Position numbers and translations under genes: made by a program. A stretch of 64,000 nt of DNA. Origin: Apricaphanius iberus (Eukaryota; Chordata; Actinopteri; Cyprinodontiformes; Aphaniidae). The notes under the pieces were generated by a model. It saw only the letters and a program-made list of their open reading frames with translations, was not told the origin of the DNA and did not search any database. This document shows positions 7,833-20,090 of the stretch, piece by piece (positions within the stretch are counted from its first letter, which is position 1; the number at the start of each line of letters is the position of its first letter). The DNA lies in the NCBI GenBank assembly GCA_028564705.1, contig JAPXFQ010002718.1:1-64000 (forward strand), read 5' to 3'.

Positions 7833-8406
7833 GGCTACGTCCACACTAAGCCGGATAAGGTTATACGGGGAGTTAGACGCCTAATGTTATCCACTCAACA
7901 CGAGCATTTACGCCCCGTTTAAGGTCCGTTTAAGGTCCCATCATTGCGCAATCCCATACCGACCTGTGCAAATACTGGGCATGCGCGAAAAGACGAACGG
8001 AACACGCGTATAATCTACGTGACGCCAGCGGCTACATAATATATACAGGAATCTGTACAGCACAGTACATACCTGCTTGTCCCGTTAACCGAAGAGAAAA
8101 ATAGCTGCTCAGAAGAAGAGAGAGTTTTTGGTGTGGACATTTATTACTCTTCGCCGTTGTCTTTGTCTGTAGTGTCGTATTGTTATTGACGCAGCATTCA
8201 TTGACGCCACTTCCTTTCATTATCCGGGGAAGCTGTCCACACTGGCTCGCTTAGCCGTTGAATTAAGATTTACACGGCTCTCTTACCCGGCTAATAGTTA
8301 TCTGGCCACAGACCTTAAACGACGCTGGGTTAGTGTGGACGATAGGGGGGTGTAGACTAAATAATTATACATTTAAGGCATTACCCGGCTTAGTGTGGCC
8401 GTGGCC
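7833..8406. mobile_element. Non-autonomous DNA transposon with CGTCCACACTAAGCCGG ends, copy 1
   Basis: The left end reads ACGTCCACACTAAGCCGGATAA. The right end is its near inverse, ending in CCGGCTTAGTGTGG followed by CCGTGGCC. A second inverted segment (CTAATAGTTATC...GTTAGTGTGG) lies inside the right arm. Copy 2 is at 59483-60078 with the same length and layout. There is no coding capacity. Target duplication is unresolved. Confidence 0.8.
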
Positions 8407-8690
8407 TGTGGCTCAGGGTTTAGGAGTTTGTCTTGTATCCAGAAGGGTTGGTAGTTCAAGCCCCAGCTCCGGCTGTCTTGTTCATTGGGTCCTTGGGCAC
8501 GACACTTCACCCGTTGCCTACTGGTGGCACCAGTATCAAGCAGCTGGCCTCTGTTAGTGTGCCCCGGTGCAGCTGTGGCTACAATGTACCACCATCACCA
8601 GTGTGTGAATGACTGAATGTAGTGTAAAGGACTTTAGGGTTTTGTAGGGATTAAAAGCACTACACAATTACAGGACATTTACCAGTGTTT
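8402..8690 (+). repeat. tRNA-like dispersed repeat (SINE-like), copy 1
   Basis: The head has a Pol III A-box-like TGGCTCAGGGTTTAGG and a B-box-like AGTTCAAGCCC. It is followed by the CCTTGGGCACGACACTTCACCC and CAGTGTGTGAATGACTG segments typical of a widespread fish repeat. It abuts the right end of the preceding transposon. Confidence 0.7.
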
Positions 8691-8751
8691 TCATGTTGGG
8701 GACAAAAGTCTTTACATCATTGTTATAGGAATCTTAGCTTACTAGCTGTCT

Positions 8752-9052
8752 GGGCGACTGTGGCTCAAGGAGTTGGGTGTTTGCCTTGTAATCGGAAAGT
8801 TGCCAGTTCAAGCCCTGACACCTACAGTCTCAGTCATTGTGTCCTTTGGCAAGACACTTCACCCGTTGCATACTGGTGATGGTCAGAGCACCCGATGGTG
8901 CCTCTGTCAGTGCGCCCCAGGGCAGCTGTGGCTACAATGTAGCTTGCCATCATCAGTGTGTGAATGGGTGGATGACTGAATGTAGTGTAAAGCACTTTGG
9001 GGTCTGTAGGGACTGAGTAAAGCGCTATACAAATGCAGGCCATTTACTACAA
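8752..9052 (+). repeat. tRNA-like dispersed repeat (SINE-like), copy 2
   Basis: Same family and orientation as copy 1, about 350 bp further on and better preserved. It has A-box TGGCTCAAGGAGTTGG, B-box AGTTCAAGCCC, then TTTGGCAAGACACTTCACCC and a tail ending AAGCGCTATACAAATGCAGGCCATTTAC. Confidence 0.75.
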
Positions 9053-9876
9053 CAAAGTTAGTTTTCTACCTTGGAGAATCTATAAAACATTGTTCAATGA
9101 ACCTGCTTTGAAATGTTTACTTTCTCTCGTTAATTCTTTCCAAGAATTACTCTGACTGAAAAACCTACATATTTTTAGCACTCTTTTTAGTACATCTTTG
9201 ACACAATAGGATTACTGATGCTGCACAGCCTTCTTCCTCCACTTCCTGTGTAATAATCATTGGCTGCTGAGTAAGTAACTTCCACTGCAAAAAAAAGTTT
9301 TTTGAATTTGTCTGTAGCAACTATTATTATTATTTTACAAAAAAAGAGAACATGTCTAAAAATTGTTCAGCATAGTGTAGCTGAGGCCTAAATATCTAAA
9401 CATCTAGAACTAGCCCTTGAAACAAGGAATGCACGTGTGTTCCCTCTCTGAATGGGGAAGTTTACCATTTGTCAGAGCTGCTAGTGTGGCATTAAAGCAC
9501 TGCAGTAAATTACTCCTCACCATCTGAAGCAAGTGGTTGGATCAGGAGCACTTACCCTGCTGCTCTTTAGAAGAAAAGAGGCCCCACAAAGCAACTGGTC
9601 CTTGAACCCCCTGGGGTCAGGACCCTGGGGGGGCTCGGGTGTATATTTAGTGGTAAGACTGCTACATTTAATGACGCAGTGTGCGTAAAGACCCAGGCCA
9701 CGATCCCTCCAACAAAGAGACACAAGATGTGTAGACATTTAATTTAATTTAATTCCTTCACACTCTCAACATATTTCAGACTAAAATATTAACTGTTTAT
9801 TTTATCATAATGAAATTTATATTCTATAAATCATCAATGTGGAATATCTTGGCAGGTGGAAGCTGTAGGAATAACC
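9053..9876. other. Unassigned intergenic DNA
   Basis: Short ORFs only, and no recognisable repeat. Confidence 0.4.
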
Positions 9877-9933
9877 GAAAGAAAGAAAGAAAGAAAGAAA
9901 AGAAAGAAAGACAGAAAGAAAGAAAGAAAGAAA

Positions 9934-9974
<41 letters not shown>
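9877..9974. repeat. (GAAA)n microsatellite
   Basis: About 98 bp of GAAA units on the plus strand with a few interruptions; a pure purine strand. Confidence 0.97.
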
Positions 9975-12900
9975 ATTCCTGGATTGATTCCCACCTAAAA
10001 ACTTCAGTGCTGACACTTGCATTCCTATGCTGCAAACCCACCCGGTGTTTCTTTTTTAGCCTCCACATGTTTTCCATGCCTCTGACCTTTCTGATATCCC
10101 TGGACAGCAGGAGCACAGGTGCCAAAGGGTTGGAATGAGAGACATAATAGTTTTGGATTTGTCTTGTGTGGGAGTTTTTCTCCGCTAATGTCCTAAACAC
10201 ACTTTTTCTTGTGAGTGCCATGTACGAGGTGAAAAAAACAAAAAAAAACAAAGACACATTGCTGAAAGTTTATGCTTTTCGTGCGTCTCATTGGTGAATT
10301 TTAATTGTTCTTTGTAAAGTTTTATACACCAACAAAATGTCTTCCTTGGGAGAAGTTTCACCACGTGATCAGTGGTGCTCATGTAGGTTGGTTGACCTTG
10401 CTAAAGTCTCTGCATGCAGATCAATATCCTGTTCCATGCTTTTTTCATCTTACCCTCCCTGGTACTTTCTGCTAATGAATCACCTAAAGTGTTTTTTTTT
10501 TTGCACGTAACAGCAGATCATCAGTCGAGGACACGTACAGTATGCTGACGGCAAAACAGCAGCTTCCTCCTGCTGCTTCCTCGGGATGACTGTCCAGTGA
10601 TGGAAAGTGCAGTTAAACTTCCCTCTCTTTTTGACTTTGTGACTCCTTGCAAACAAAATAATTTTTTTTCTTTGGGATTTCATGACCAATACAAAGTAGT
10701 AGCATAAAAAACACACACACAGTGTAAAACCTGCTGGTTGAAGCGTCATTATGTTAGGAGACTTTTACATACAGCGAACCCAAAAATTACCTAAACCCCA
10801 AGCAGATGTAAAGTCTGGTGAAGAGCTTCAACTTTTTCAAGTTCACTCACTCTACTGACCAAAGTCAAGTACAGTCAAGCTAATGCAAAAAACTTTCCTC
10901 AGAACACTCTACAATTATATTTCAACGAGATATAAGCCAGAAATCAAAAAAATGTCCTTACCTGTGACATTTCGCCCAAAATGTTAATATTTTCGATATC
11001 TTTTGCCATATACTAATAGCTTTTCCCTTATGTGTTACACCAGAAGTAGTCTGAATAGGAAATTGATGCACTGTGACCATCAGAAGAGGTCTACAAGTCC
11101 AAGATAAACTGGGGACCAGATCTAGCCCTGCAAGTGTTTTGAGGAGTCTCAGGCCATGTACACACATAGCCGCGTTTAAAAAAAAATACAATATTTTCCT
11201 CTGTTTCTTTAAAAAAAAAAACTCCATTCACACATAACCAGATAAATGTGTTTTCAACATAGATTGTAAATACATTAGACTAACCCTCGGTTGAGATCAA
11301 CCATAGGTTTCTGAAGAGCAGAAGCTGAAGCCAACTGGATGGTTCCCACCCCCGCCATCGTGGCAACGTCACTCTGAAAGCTTCTGCTGAAGACAGAGGT
11401 TGAGAGACTCTTGCCCCTTTTGCACTAGGATCACTTTAAACCCTGAAAAATTCCCGACCGGTCACCTGCTCCAACCAATGGCCGCTGGCTGCTCTGCTTT
11501 GTGACCGCATACCACGGAGGCCGCCATTGCTCCTCAATTGCTGTAGTACCTCCATTTGGCCGCTAAGCCCCCATTGAAAAGCATTGGACTTTAGACACGT
11601 TAAAAACAACTTTAATGCCTGGTGCCCCATTGTTTTAAACTTTCTATGGCTACATATTCTTCCTGAGGTAACGCTGGGCTCATAAAAAGCCTGGGCACCA
11701 GGCTGGTTTTCGTAAGATAATTTTTTGAAATCTTGCATAATTAATGAGGGGGCCGAACCAAGTTTAGCATCAGAGCTAAAGACGCGGGAGCAGAATGGGC
11801 GTGATTATGACCGAACTACACGCCCATACACGCCCCGCGAGGGCAGAATCTACAGTGAAGATCCCGCCCCTATGCCCTTTTTAGGAACATGCTTCGTCAG
11901 AGCTGGGGAGGAGGAGTCTGTGAATCCGCCATGAATTCGTCCATGAAAGTGTGTCATTCTGGTAAACGGGGAGGAGTGAGGAGGTGCTGTCTATGGCTCC
12001 AACCCACGGGTGGAAGGAAATGACAGCCCCGATCGGAGCTCCATTCCTCTTAGCGACAGAAACTCTCTCCCCCACTGCTGGCGAAGCAGAGACTTCTTGG
12101 ATGCTCTGTTACTGTAATCCATACCACAGTAAGCAATCTTTGTCCAAAAAGTGCACGATTAACATCCAAAACCGAATAAAAACTGTAGAAGCAACTGATA
12201 GTGAAGTTCAGAAACATGAAATGGCCTAAGTCTTAACATTGGTCCGAGGCTGATGGACATCTTCGGAGCAAGCATGGGGGACAAGCAGACTACGGTACAA
12301 GCTGTTAGCAACCGTTAGCCACCATAAGCCAAGAGCGTTAGCTGTCTATCGAAAGTACACGGCCATAATTACTCATAATTTCAAGATTAAATTACATCTA
12401 AACAGAGGAGTCCGAAATAAATTTACCTACTAACTCTAAAAAATGTTTTGAACTGGGCTCTAAACATCTTTATTTTTGCTTTGAAGTTGGCATTTTTAAC
12501 ACAAGTTCAATGGGAAGTTGCTCCTTTTTTCATGTTCTGCAGGACGAGTTTGCCTCTTGGTTTTCAAGCACATTCATAGACATGGCAAACCTGTAGGTGG
12601 CAGTAGTTCTCCCAAATCCTATCCACTCAGAGTAACTTTCTACTCTCTAACTTTTGTAAAAACAAGCGATTAAAAAGCGCTTGGAAAATTAATAATGCCA
12701 GTACAGCTCTGAATGCTGTTTCTGAGTGGAAACACGTGCTGCACAAGTGATTTTGGAGCATTTTTTTGTCGCAGATAGTAACGTTACGGCGTTTAAAACT
12801 TCGGATTTGTCTGTCCACATGCAGACACTGAAAACGGAGTAAAGCAGATCTTCACTTTGGCCAGAGTTTTTAAAAAGATTCCTTTTTTGGTGCCGAAAAT

Positions 12901-13589
12901 CTGCACTTGCGTGTAGATGACAGGCCAAATCGTAGAAAAATATCTCAGTTTTGTGAGATACCCGGCTAAACCCGGCTGTGATGTCAAACACTTGTAAATA
13001 GTTTGAATTGACCGAAAAGTAGTTCATTTAGCACTGTGTTTTAACTGTTTTTATTCCTATAGAAGCTATTTTTATATAGTTGTTTTTCCCATACAGTACC
13101 TACTGTTTTTTAGAAATAAATCTGGTCCATTTGGACTCAAAGTTCAGTTGCTTCCAGCTTCTTGAAATGGGGAACATATATGTAAATCCATTTGGCAATA
13201 AAAATCAAAATTTCAAAATTTATTATTATTTCAATGTCCTGAATATATTTTGTTACAAAATAATGATTAATATAGTACTCTACATGAAAAAAGGAAAAAC
13301 TGTGCCATTTTGGACACCTCGTCTGAAGTTTCTGTATAATTCTGTATAATCTCTGTGAAATAGTTTTCCCTCCATTTACTAGAATACACTTTTGTTTGGA
13401 TAATGTTTACTTATGATTTCATTGATGTTTGAAGAGGCATGTGCATTTTTCCAAAGAGTTAATAATGTTAGAAATATTTTTTATTTAAAAATCGAAGTTT
13501 TTACAGTGTTCTATGTTCATTTACACTCAAGCAATAACTCATAAACTGATATTTACACATTGAATTGATTCTCATAACGGTTCCCTTTA
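9975..13589. other. Unassigned region, possibly with old DNA-transposon remnants at 11.15-13.0 kb
   Basis: The segments around 11148-11250 (CCATGTACACACATAGCCGCGTTT) and 12760-12990 (CTGTCCACATGCAGACACTGAAAACGG region) resemble ends of fish non-autonomous elements, but I could not match them into one element. The rest is A+T-rich with no coding signal. Confidence 0.35.
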
Positions 13590-13599
13590 ATATATGACC

Positions 13600-13780
13600 A
13601 TGGACAAGTCGCCAGTTTACCACAGATTTTCTTTCCACTTCACAGTTACACTACTTTGTGTAGGTGCAATAAATGAAATCCAAATAAACACATTAAACTT
13701 TGTAGCTGTAACATAATGAAACAAAAAAGGTTCTAGGGATGCAAATAATTTTCCATGGCTGCATGCATTAATGTAAAGTT
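13600..13780 (+). mobile_element. Tc1-like transposon terminal remnant
   Basis: CTTTCCACTTCACAGTTACA, ACTACTTTGTGTAGG, GAAATCCAAATAAACACATT and GTAACATAATGAAAC follow the order of the terminal non-coding part of the Tc1-like elements seen complete elsewhere in the window, such as 43240-43370. Confidence 0.55.
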
Positions 13781-13864
13781 CCATAACTTATCTTTATAAA
13801 TGGACTTAATGTATAAAGCATTTTTCTATTAATCTTGAGCCCTCTATGCGCTCTGCACTAAAAC

Positions 13865-14022
13865 CACTTTCACCCACTACACTTGCCAACTCTCACAGAT
13901 TCCTCCACAACACTTAGATTGATAGGGAGCTGGTGCCTTGCCAGTAGGGCTGGAAACTGGAACCGAACCCACAACCTTCAGATACCATGACTATTCTTCC
14001 CATTGACCCACGGTCACCCCAA
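13865..14022 (-). repeat. tRNA-like dispersed repeat, degraded, reverse orientation
   Basis: TTCACCCACTACAC, the inverted B-box region (GGAACCGAACCCACAACCTTC) and the end CCCATTGACCCACGGTCACCCC match the reverse complement of the 8752-9052 family. Confidence 0.55.
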
Positions 14023-15410
14023 AAAAACAAAAGAACGGACAAAAAACAGTGTGTAATTAATGTTTCAAGTGGTTTGGACATTCAGTCATAATTCGATAGC
14101 AACCACAAAAGATGACACAGTCAAAAGATGAACACGCTCAGGCAAGCATGTGAACATAATGACTTAATAGTGTTTACAACAGTACATAAATTTATGACTA
14201 AGCAACTGGATGTGTCACAGATGGAATGTCTTTGATTTTATGTGTGTGGGAAAGAGGTGAACAGGCTCTCATGAAGCTCAAAAATATGTTGGTTATGGAG
14301 AGGGAATTATTCGCCAGCTTCAGTTTCAAAGCTTATTGTTGCTTTTCCAACAAGTTGTAAGCCAAGGAAAACAGAACTAGAAGGGAAGAATGTTTGTCCC
14401 TTGAGTTTTTTTACACTTTTGTTTTTTAACTTGTGATGGAGTGAAAGGAATTTGTTTGCTTAGAGATAACGTATTTGCTGGGATTTGCTTTACTTTCTTA
14501 TCAGTAAAGATGTATTATACTTGTTAGTTTTATTTGTTGGCTCTAAACCAGCCGATGCTATATGCAGTCTGAAAGCTCTTTGGTTTTCCCAGAGTGATTA
14601 TGTGTCATGTTTGAGAACTTTTGTGAACTTTAGTTACACCCACACCTCTCTTTCTATACCTGTTTTCTCTTTGCCATTTGCCCACAGAGTCATGCTATGC
14701 AGTGAAATGTGTACAGTACAGCATTAAAGCATCTTTTCTACTTCACTGACATCGACCGGGATATTAAAAGTGGACATTCTTTTATCACCAAAGAGCCTCT
14801 GATTTCCTGCCCACCTGGCAAACTGTATTATAGCCTCAGTAAACACTTCAGTAAAAAGCAAATATTAAATTTAAAATTATTAAGGTTAATAATTGTGTTC
14901 TCTGTCAAAAATGATGATGATTATGATTATTATTATTGCTTTTACTCTACAAATCAAAAAAGAAATGTTCTTCTTGAGTTGCAGACATCACCAACAACGA
15001 ACTCTCTCTGTGTTGGATTCTGGTGTCTTTGACCAGGACATGTTTTAAAGATTTTCTTCTGTGTGAGGATTTTTTGAGACAATTTAGAACCGACAAAAAG
15101 ACACCGCAGCTGCTGATTCAAGTATGTGTTGTATAAAATAAAGTCAGTCAAATTTCTCATGCATCACATTATAATGAATTTATACAATGTAATCTACAAT
15201 AAATGAAAACACAAAGATTTTGTAAATGTGGAATTACTTCCTACTGTAGTTTTCCTAGCAGTAAAAGATGTTCTTTATGGGTTAGGAAATTATAGAAAAA
15301 ATTTGTCACAGTAATACTGTTTCACTTTGGGTGTATTTTCAACATTTGTGGAAACTTCAAAGTAGATCCCAACCGCTGGAATGTATATCACAAATATACA
15401 TATAAAAATC
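14023..15410. other. Unassigned A+T-rich DNA
   Basis: No repeat or coding signature was recognised. Confidence 0.4.
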
Positions 15411-15941
15411 TAAAGCTGCAATACCGAATCTGCAAAAACAAGCTAGCTAACTGAAAAACATTTCTTTCATGCACCTTAACCACATTTTAATACACCAATA
15501 TACAAATAATGAAGTGGTTCAACCGAATTTGTCTAAAAACCTTAGCCAATAACATGGCTCAGTCCTAAAAAACAATGATTGGACCATCCAGCAATTCCAG
15601 AATTACTTCCTTGTTTTCCAACATCCCCATTTACATGGCTCCGCCACTCATTATATGATGCAGCATTTTGCAACAGAACACCACTGGTGAGAGAGGTTCT
15701 TTAATCAATAATGTGAAGGAGAAACAGGCGGTTGCTACCACTTCAACTTTAGGAGAGACTAGCAAAGTCCCAAAAAGAAAAATGCCATTTGAAGACACAG
15801 AACACAAAAGACTGGTGGCGTTTTTGATCTCTCATCTTCTGTGTGTGCCTAGGGATGATAGCCAATGGGCAGGGTAAATGTTCTGTGTCTGTACTTATGT
15901 TTTAAGATAACTTGTTTTGCAGATTCGGTATAGTAGCTTTA
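15411..15941. mobile_element. MITE with 31-bp terminal inverted repeats
   Basis: TAAAGCTGCAATACCGAATC followed by TGCAAAAACAAG at 15411-15442 is the near-perfect inverse of 15911-15941. A TA dinucleotide at each edge may be the target duplication. The interior is non-coding. It directly adjoins the TTAA-flanked element to its right. Confidence 0.75.
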
Positions 15942-15942
15942 A

Positions 15943-16781
15943 AGGTGCAATATGTAAGAATGACATCTTGTGGTCAAATTTAAGTAGTGCAGTCCATGTA
16001 AATGGTAAATGGACTGAACTTATATAGCACTTTTATAGACATGCTGACCACTCAAAACGCTTTAAATTGAAGCCACATTCACCCATTCACACTCACATTC
16101 ATACCACAATAGCCAACATAGCTCGGTAGGACAATGTAGAATTTTTGGGCTCAAGTGCCTTACCCAGGGGCACATCGACATGCGACTGGAGAAAGCCGAT
16201 TGCAAGCCAACTACTCTACCACTGAGCCACAGTCGCCCCAAAAACCTCTGAAAAACAAGTCCTTGTCTGCCATTCATCTTTCCCCTCCGTGAGTTTTATG
16301 CCGAGTTGCCAGTTATGGATCAGTGCCAGAAGATTCAATATGATGAAGGATGATGAATTATACATAGTAAGTTTAGAAGTAGGTAAATACATTTCACTGC
16401 AGTATCAAGTTATTTGTACTTGACAAAATTAGATTGAGGTACTTTCAGAGCAGACTATTTTTTTATAATTTACTGCTAGCATTGTTTGCTCAAAGTTACC
16501 CTTTAGCCTGGTTGGTTTCAATTACAAATCCCAGGGCAGTCTTTGTGTTAAAGACTTGGCAACCTTGTGCACTCACATGTGATTGGCTGTGGAACCAAGA
16601 AGTATGGAGACAGATTGCGAACAATGATTACATCCCTCTACGGTCTCTTTGAAATGATAAAAACTTGCAGCCATCCAGCTGGTTGAGAAGGAAATATGTT
16701 TCAATGTAACCTTCCGTCTAACAAGATTGAGACGGATCGTTCTGTGATTATTTCCCTGTAAATTTCTTACACAATAAACCT
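15943..16781. mobile_element. TTAA-flanked non-autonomous DNA transposon (piggyBac/Kolobok-like)
   Basis: The ends AGGTGCAATATGTAAGAA and (inverted) AGGTTTATTGTGTAAGAA are each bordered by TTAA (15939-15942 and 16782-16785), the hallmark target of piggyBac and Kolobok elements. The interior contains a nested tRNA-like repeat and no transposase. Confidence 0.75.
16003..16240 (-). repeat. tRNA-like dispersed repeat, reverse orientation, nested
   Basis: It begins TAAATGGTAAATGGACTGAA and ends GAGCCACAGTCGCC, the reverse of the 8752-9052 family. It lies wholly inside the TTAA-flanked element. Confidence 0.75.
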
Positions 16782-16785
16782 TTAA

Positions 16786-18509
16786 GTAATGGCTGCTAAA
16801 TTGAATACAGCACATAAAGGGATATACATATAGAAATAGGTTTAGGTATGATGCAAATTTGTGAATTTAGGCATAACTGAAAATATTTAAATTTCATAGT
16901 CTCAGATATGTAGAATATTTCATGCTGCCATTGATTAATAAGGCTTTGAAATGTATTTACAACATTAGTTTTCATATAATCAATCCAGCTTGATCATCAC
17001 AGTATCTTATTGCAGAATCAAAACTAGGTGTTGTTCACACTCTGATCATTAGATGGCAGCAGAGTGCTTCTGAAAGGATTCTTGGTTTGTATCGAATATG
17101 CAACAACTGGCTTCTTTTCTACATTAAAACGAGAGCAGCGATGGTGTAATTATGGCAACAGATAAAAAAAGTACAAAAAAAGAAAAAAATTTAGCTTAGC
17201 TAGTAACACGTTGTTTAAAAATACAGCTTAACTATATACAATAACGCATCTAAGTAAACCACTTCACTGTAGCTTCTGCTATCCTACCAGAGGTTTCACC
17301 CGCAATCAGTCCTACAGCAGCATAACCAGGAATAAAATAGATTTTTGAAAACGCCAAAATAATCCTACAACAAGAAGGTTTTATCTGTAATGTTTGAGTC
17401 TACTTTCGCATGACTGGCAGTTTTATGTGATGTATTTGTTACTTGTTTGACCCTTCAACAACTTTGAAAAGACAAAAAGGTATTCACCACATATTTATTT
17501 AATTCATCATGTCTTAACAGCACAATAAAGTGGACAGAGCCTCCCCCTGTACCCCTGTTACCCATTGATTCATTTGAAAATTCTTGCTGACAGTCTGCCG
17601 TCTCGCTCTGCTCTGATCCAATCATATTTGGCTTAAACCATCATCATAATGTAGCCTTGTTTTTACCGCTAATATGCAACCAAAGTGAGACAATAATGGT
17701 GCCAGACAGAACCGGTGCTTTCTGTAAGAGAACAATTTTTTTTTGGCCATGCAGCTTTAAGCTGTGTCATGTAAAAAACAGGTTTATGCTGCTGTGGCTT
17801 GAGCAAAGCTTACTTGACGGCACTAATACTTTCTTTTGATAAAACACACGCACAGCAACACTCACACACATGGCTAACACAATCTGAACATTCAGCCTCT
17901 TGTCCCCAGCCTGTGGCGCAATGCCTCAGTCACACGTTGCTAAAATCCCTCACATGTTGCATCGGCTTTGTGAGATCTACATCCATTCAACTGAAATCTT
18001 TCTTTTGGGTTTTTATTTTTTTTTTCCCAACTATCTTTTTCTTTGCCTTAGTTTATGAAAGAAGTCACAGATACAGGACGTAAAACAGACTCCAAGTTAA
18101 AATGCAACATGTATTGGAAGTCTGAGAGGCTATAAATCACACTTGTCATCGTATAGTAAAACATTTTTCTCTGAACACAGTTGAGATGTTGCCTCCTCTC
18201 AGGGATGTGCTGTTGAAATGATCCAGATTTAGAGTATGCGGTTTCCAAGAATGTGCATTTACCCTCATGTCTGCACACATGTCAAGCATCAGGCTATGTT
18301 GAAGCACAGCAAGAACTATGTGGATGAAATACTCTCTAGTTGAGGTTAGTAAAAACAGAAACATTTTCTGACTCAGTTTCTTATTTTCGCGAACGACTTC
18401 TTCAGTTTTCTGTCCTCTAAAAATGTCAGTGCAGTGACAAACCTATCAAACCTTGCATGCAGGTTTCCTAAAACCAGAACATGAGAATGTACTATTTAAC
18501 ATTGTTTTG
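16786..18509. other. Unassigned intergenic DNA
   Basis: No coding or repeat signature was recognised. Confidence 0.4.
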
Positions 18510-20090
18510 TGTCTGTTTATGCAAAAATGTGCACATCCCTATAACTTTTTCACGTTTTTTTAAAAAAAAGAAGCCACAAACAGTTGCATATTGAATTGGG
18601 ATTTAATGTAATGAACCAAAAGACAATAGCACATGTTAGTGAAAGAGAAGGAAACAGATATAGGGTTTATCAAAACATATATATTTTTTAATTGATCAAA
18701 TCTGTGACATTTTTCTCTCTCCATTGTCAACAGCCAATACATTGTATTAACTGATTTGCCACAATTATAGTTGAAGATATTTTTGGCTATGTTAGTTTAA
18801 ACTTTGTCTTGGCAGTAAAGATGTTAGTGAACATCAATTTTTAAGCCTTGTGGCAGATTCTCAATTGGATTTGTATCTGGAATGTGACAAGGCCACTTTT
18901 TAAGCATCAGCTCTAGCTATTTTCTCTTTCCCCACCATTGGTATGATTAATTTGCAGAGTTATTTTCTTTTTTAGCCACATAGCATTTTGCATATTGGCT
19001 CAAGAGCTTATTTTTGTTTTAATCTGATCAGAGCGCCTTCTTTCATGTTTGCTGTGTCCCTAAATGGCTTGTGGTAAAACTGTAGATAGGGTATTTTATG
19101 GGTTCTTTCAACAATAGCTTTTGTTCAGGAAATTCCATGAAGGCAAGATCTGAGGAGGGTACGACTAATTGGTGTCAAGTCGACAGACTCTGCCACCTGA
19201 GTTGTGGATCTTTACAGCCCCTCCAGATATACAATGGGCTTCTTGGCTGCTTCTCTGTTCAGCACTTTTCTCACACAGCCAGTCAGTTGAGCTGGATGCC
19301 CATGTCTGGGTTGCAGTTGTGCCAATCTCTTTTTCATTTTGAAAGATGGACCGAACAAATCTCAATGAAATGTTTTAAGCTTGGGGTTTTATTTTAACTT
19401 AACCCTTGTTAAAACTTCTCCACACCTTCCTCTCTGGCCTGTCTGATGTGTTATATAGTCTTCATGATGCTGTATTCTAAATAATGTCCTCTAGTGAACC
19501 TCTGATGCCTTTAAAGATTTTCCGGACCTATACTAAGACGGTTGATTGCTTTATGCTTCGTTCAGACCGCAGGCTTTGTCAGCGTCAGCAACGTCAAGAT
19601 TACATGCTAAGTCTACGGTTGAGGCCGTCGGAGGAGCGTCGGAGGAGCGTCACGGTCTCTGCGTCGCTTTGTGAGCGTTGGCTCCATCAACTTTTCAAGC
19701 TTTTCCTGCGTTTCAAGCTTCAAAGCTCATAATGCTAGCAACGCCGAAGTTCAGCTAGTTGAACTTTTGACGGTCCTAACGCTATTGACTCAGGACGGCA
19801 ACCAATCAGAGCGTCTCACTGTAGTGACGTTGCCCAACGTCGACACTGCCTAGCTAACCAGGATCAGCTAGGGTTTAAAACATCCAGCAGAGCTTTGCGG
19901 GCTTCAGCTTAAAAATGTATCTTCTGTGTATATGCGTCGAACTAGTCGCTTTATGAGCGTTGCCTGACGCTGACAAAGCTTGCAGTCTGAACGCCCCATT
20001 AGAGGCATCAAAGTATAAAATCCCAGTAAAGTACATTATTGATTGTTCTTGTAATTTGATAAATTATGAATACTTTTGCTAGATTCTGTA
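18510..20090 (-). mobile_element. Degraded Tc1-like transposon interrupted by a Harbinger MITE
   Basis: In the antisense direction the block follows a Tc1-like transposase: GTGGCAGATTCTCAATTGG, CATGTTTGCTGTGTCCCTAA, ACCTGAGTTGTGGATCTTTA, GGGCTTCTTGGCTGCTTCTC, GTTGCAGTTGTGCCAATCTC, and CTTCATGATGCTG near the start of the gene. A surviving 66-aa frame at 19365-19165 (-) covers part of the DNA-binding region. Terminal-type sequence resumes after the MITE (ATAAAATCCCAGTAAA, then GAATACTTTTGC), showing that the MITE landed in an existing copy. Many stops; inactive. Confidence 0.75.
19554..19998. mobile_element. PIF/Harbinger-type MITE, 445 bp, TTA duplication
   Basis: The left end TGCTTCGTTCAGACCGCAGG and the inverted right end TGGGGCGTTCAGACTGCAAG continue as inverted repeats through TTTGTCAGCGTCAG. 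TTA at 19551-19553 and 19999-20001 flank it, the 3-bp target typical of PIF/Harbinger. Non-coding. Confidence 0.85.

Noticed and set aside
9810..10257. Lys/Glu- and Ser/Phe-rich ORFs around 9.9 kb
   Set aside because: They are translations of the GAAA microsatellite on each strand.
11148..13000. Single large DNA transposon with GTACACACATAGCCG ends
   Set aside because: The two ends could not be matched as inverted repeats by eye and no target duplication was found.
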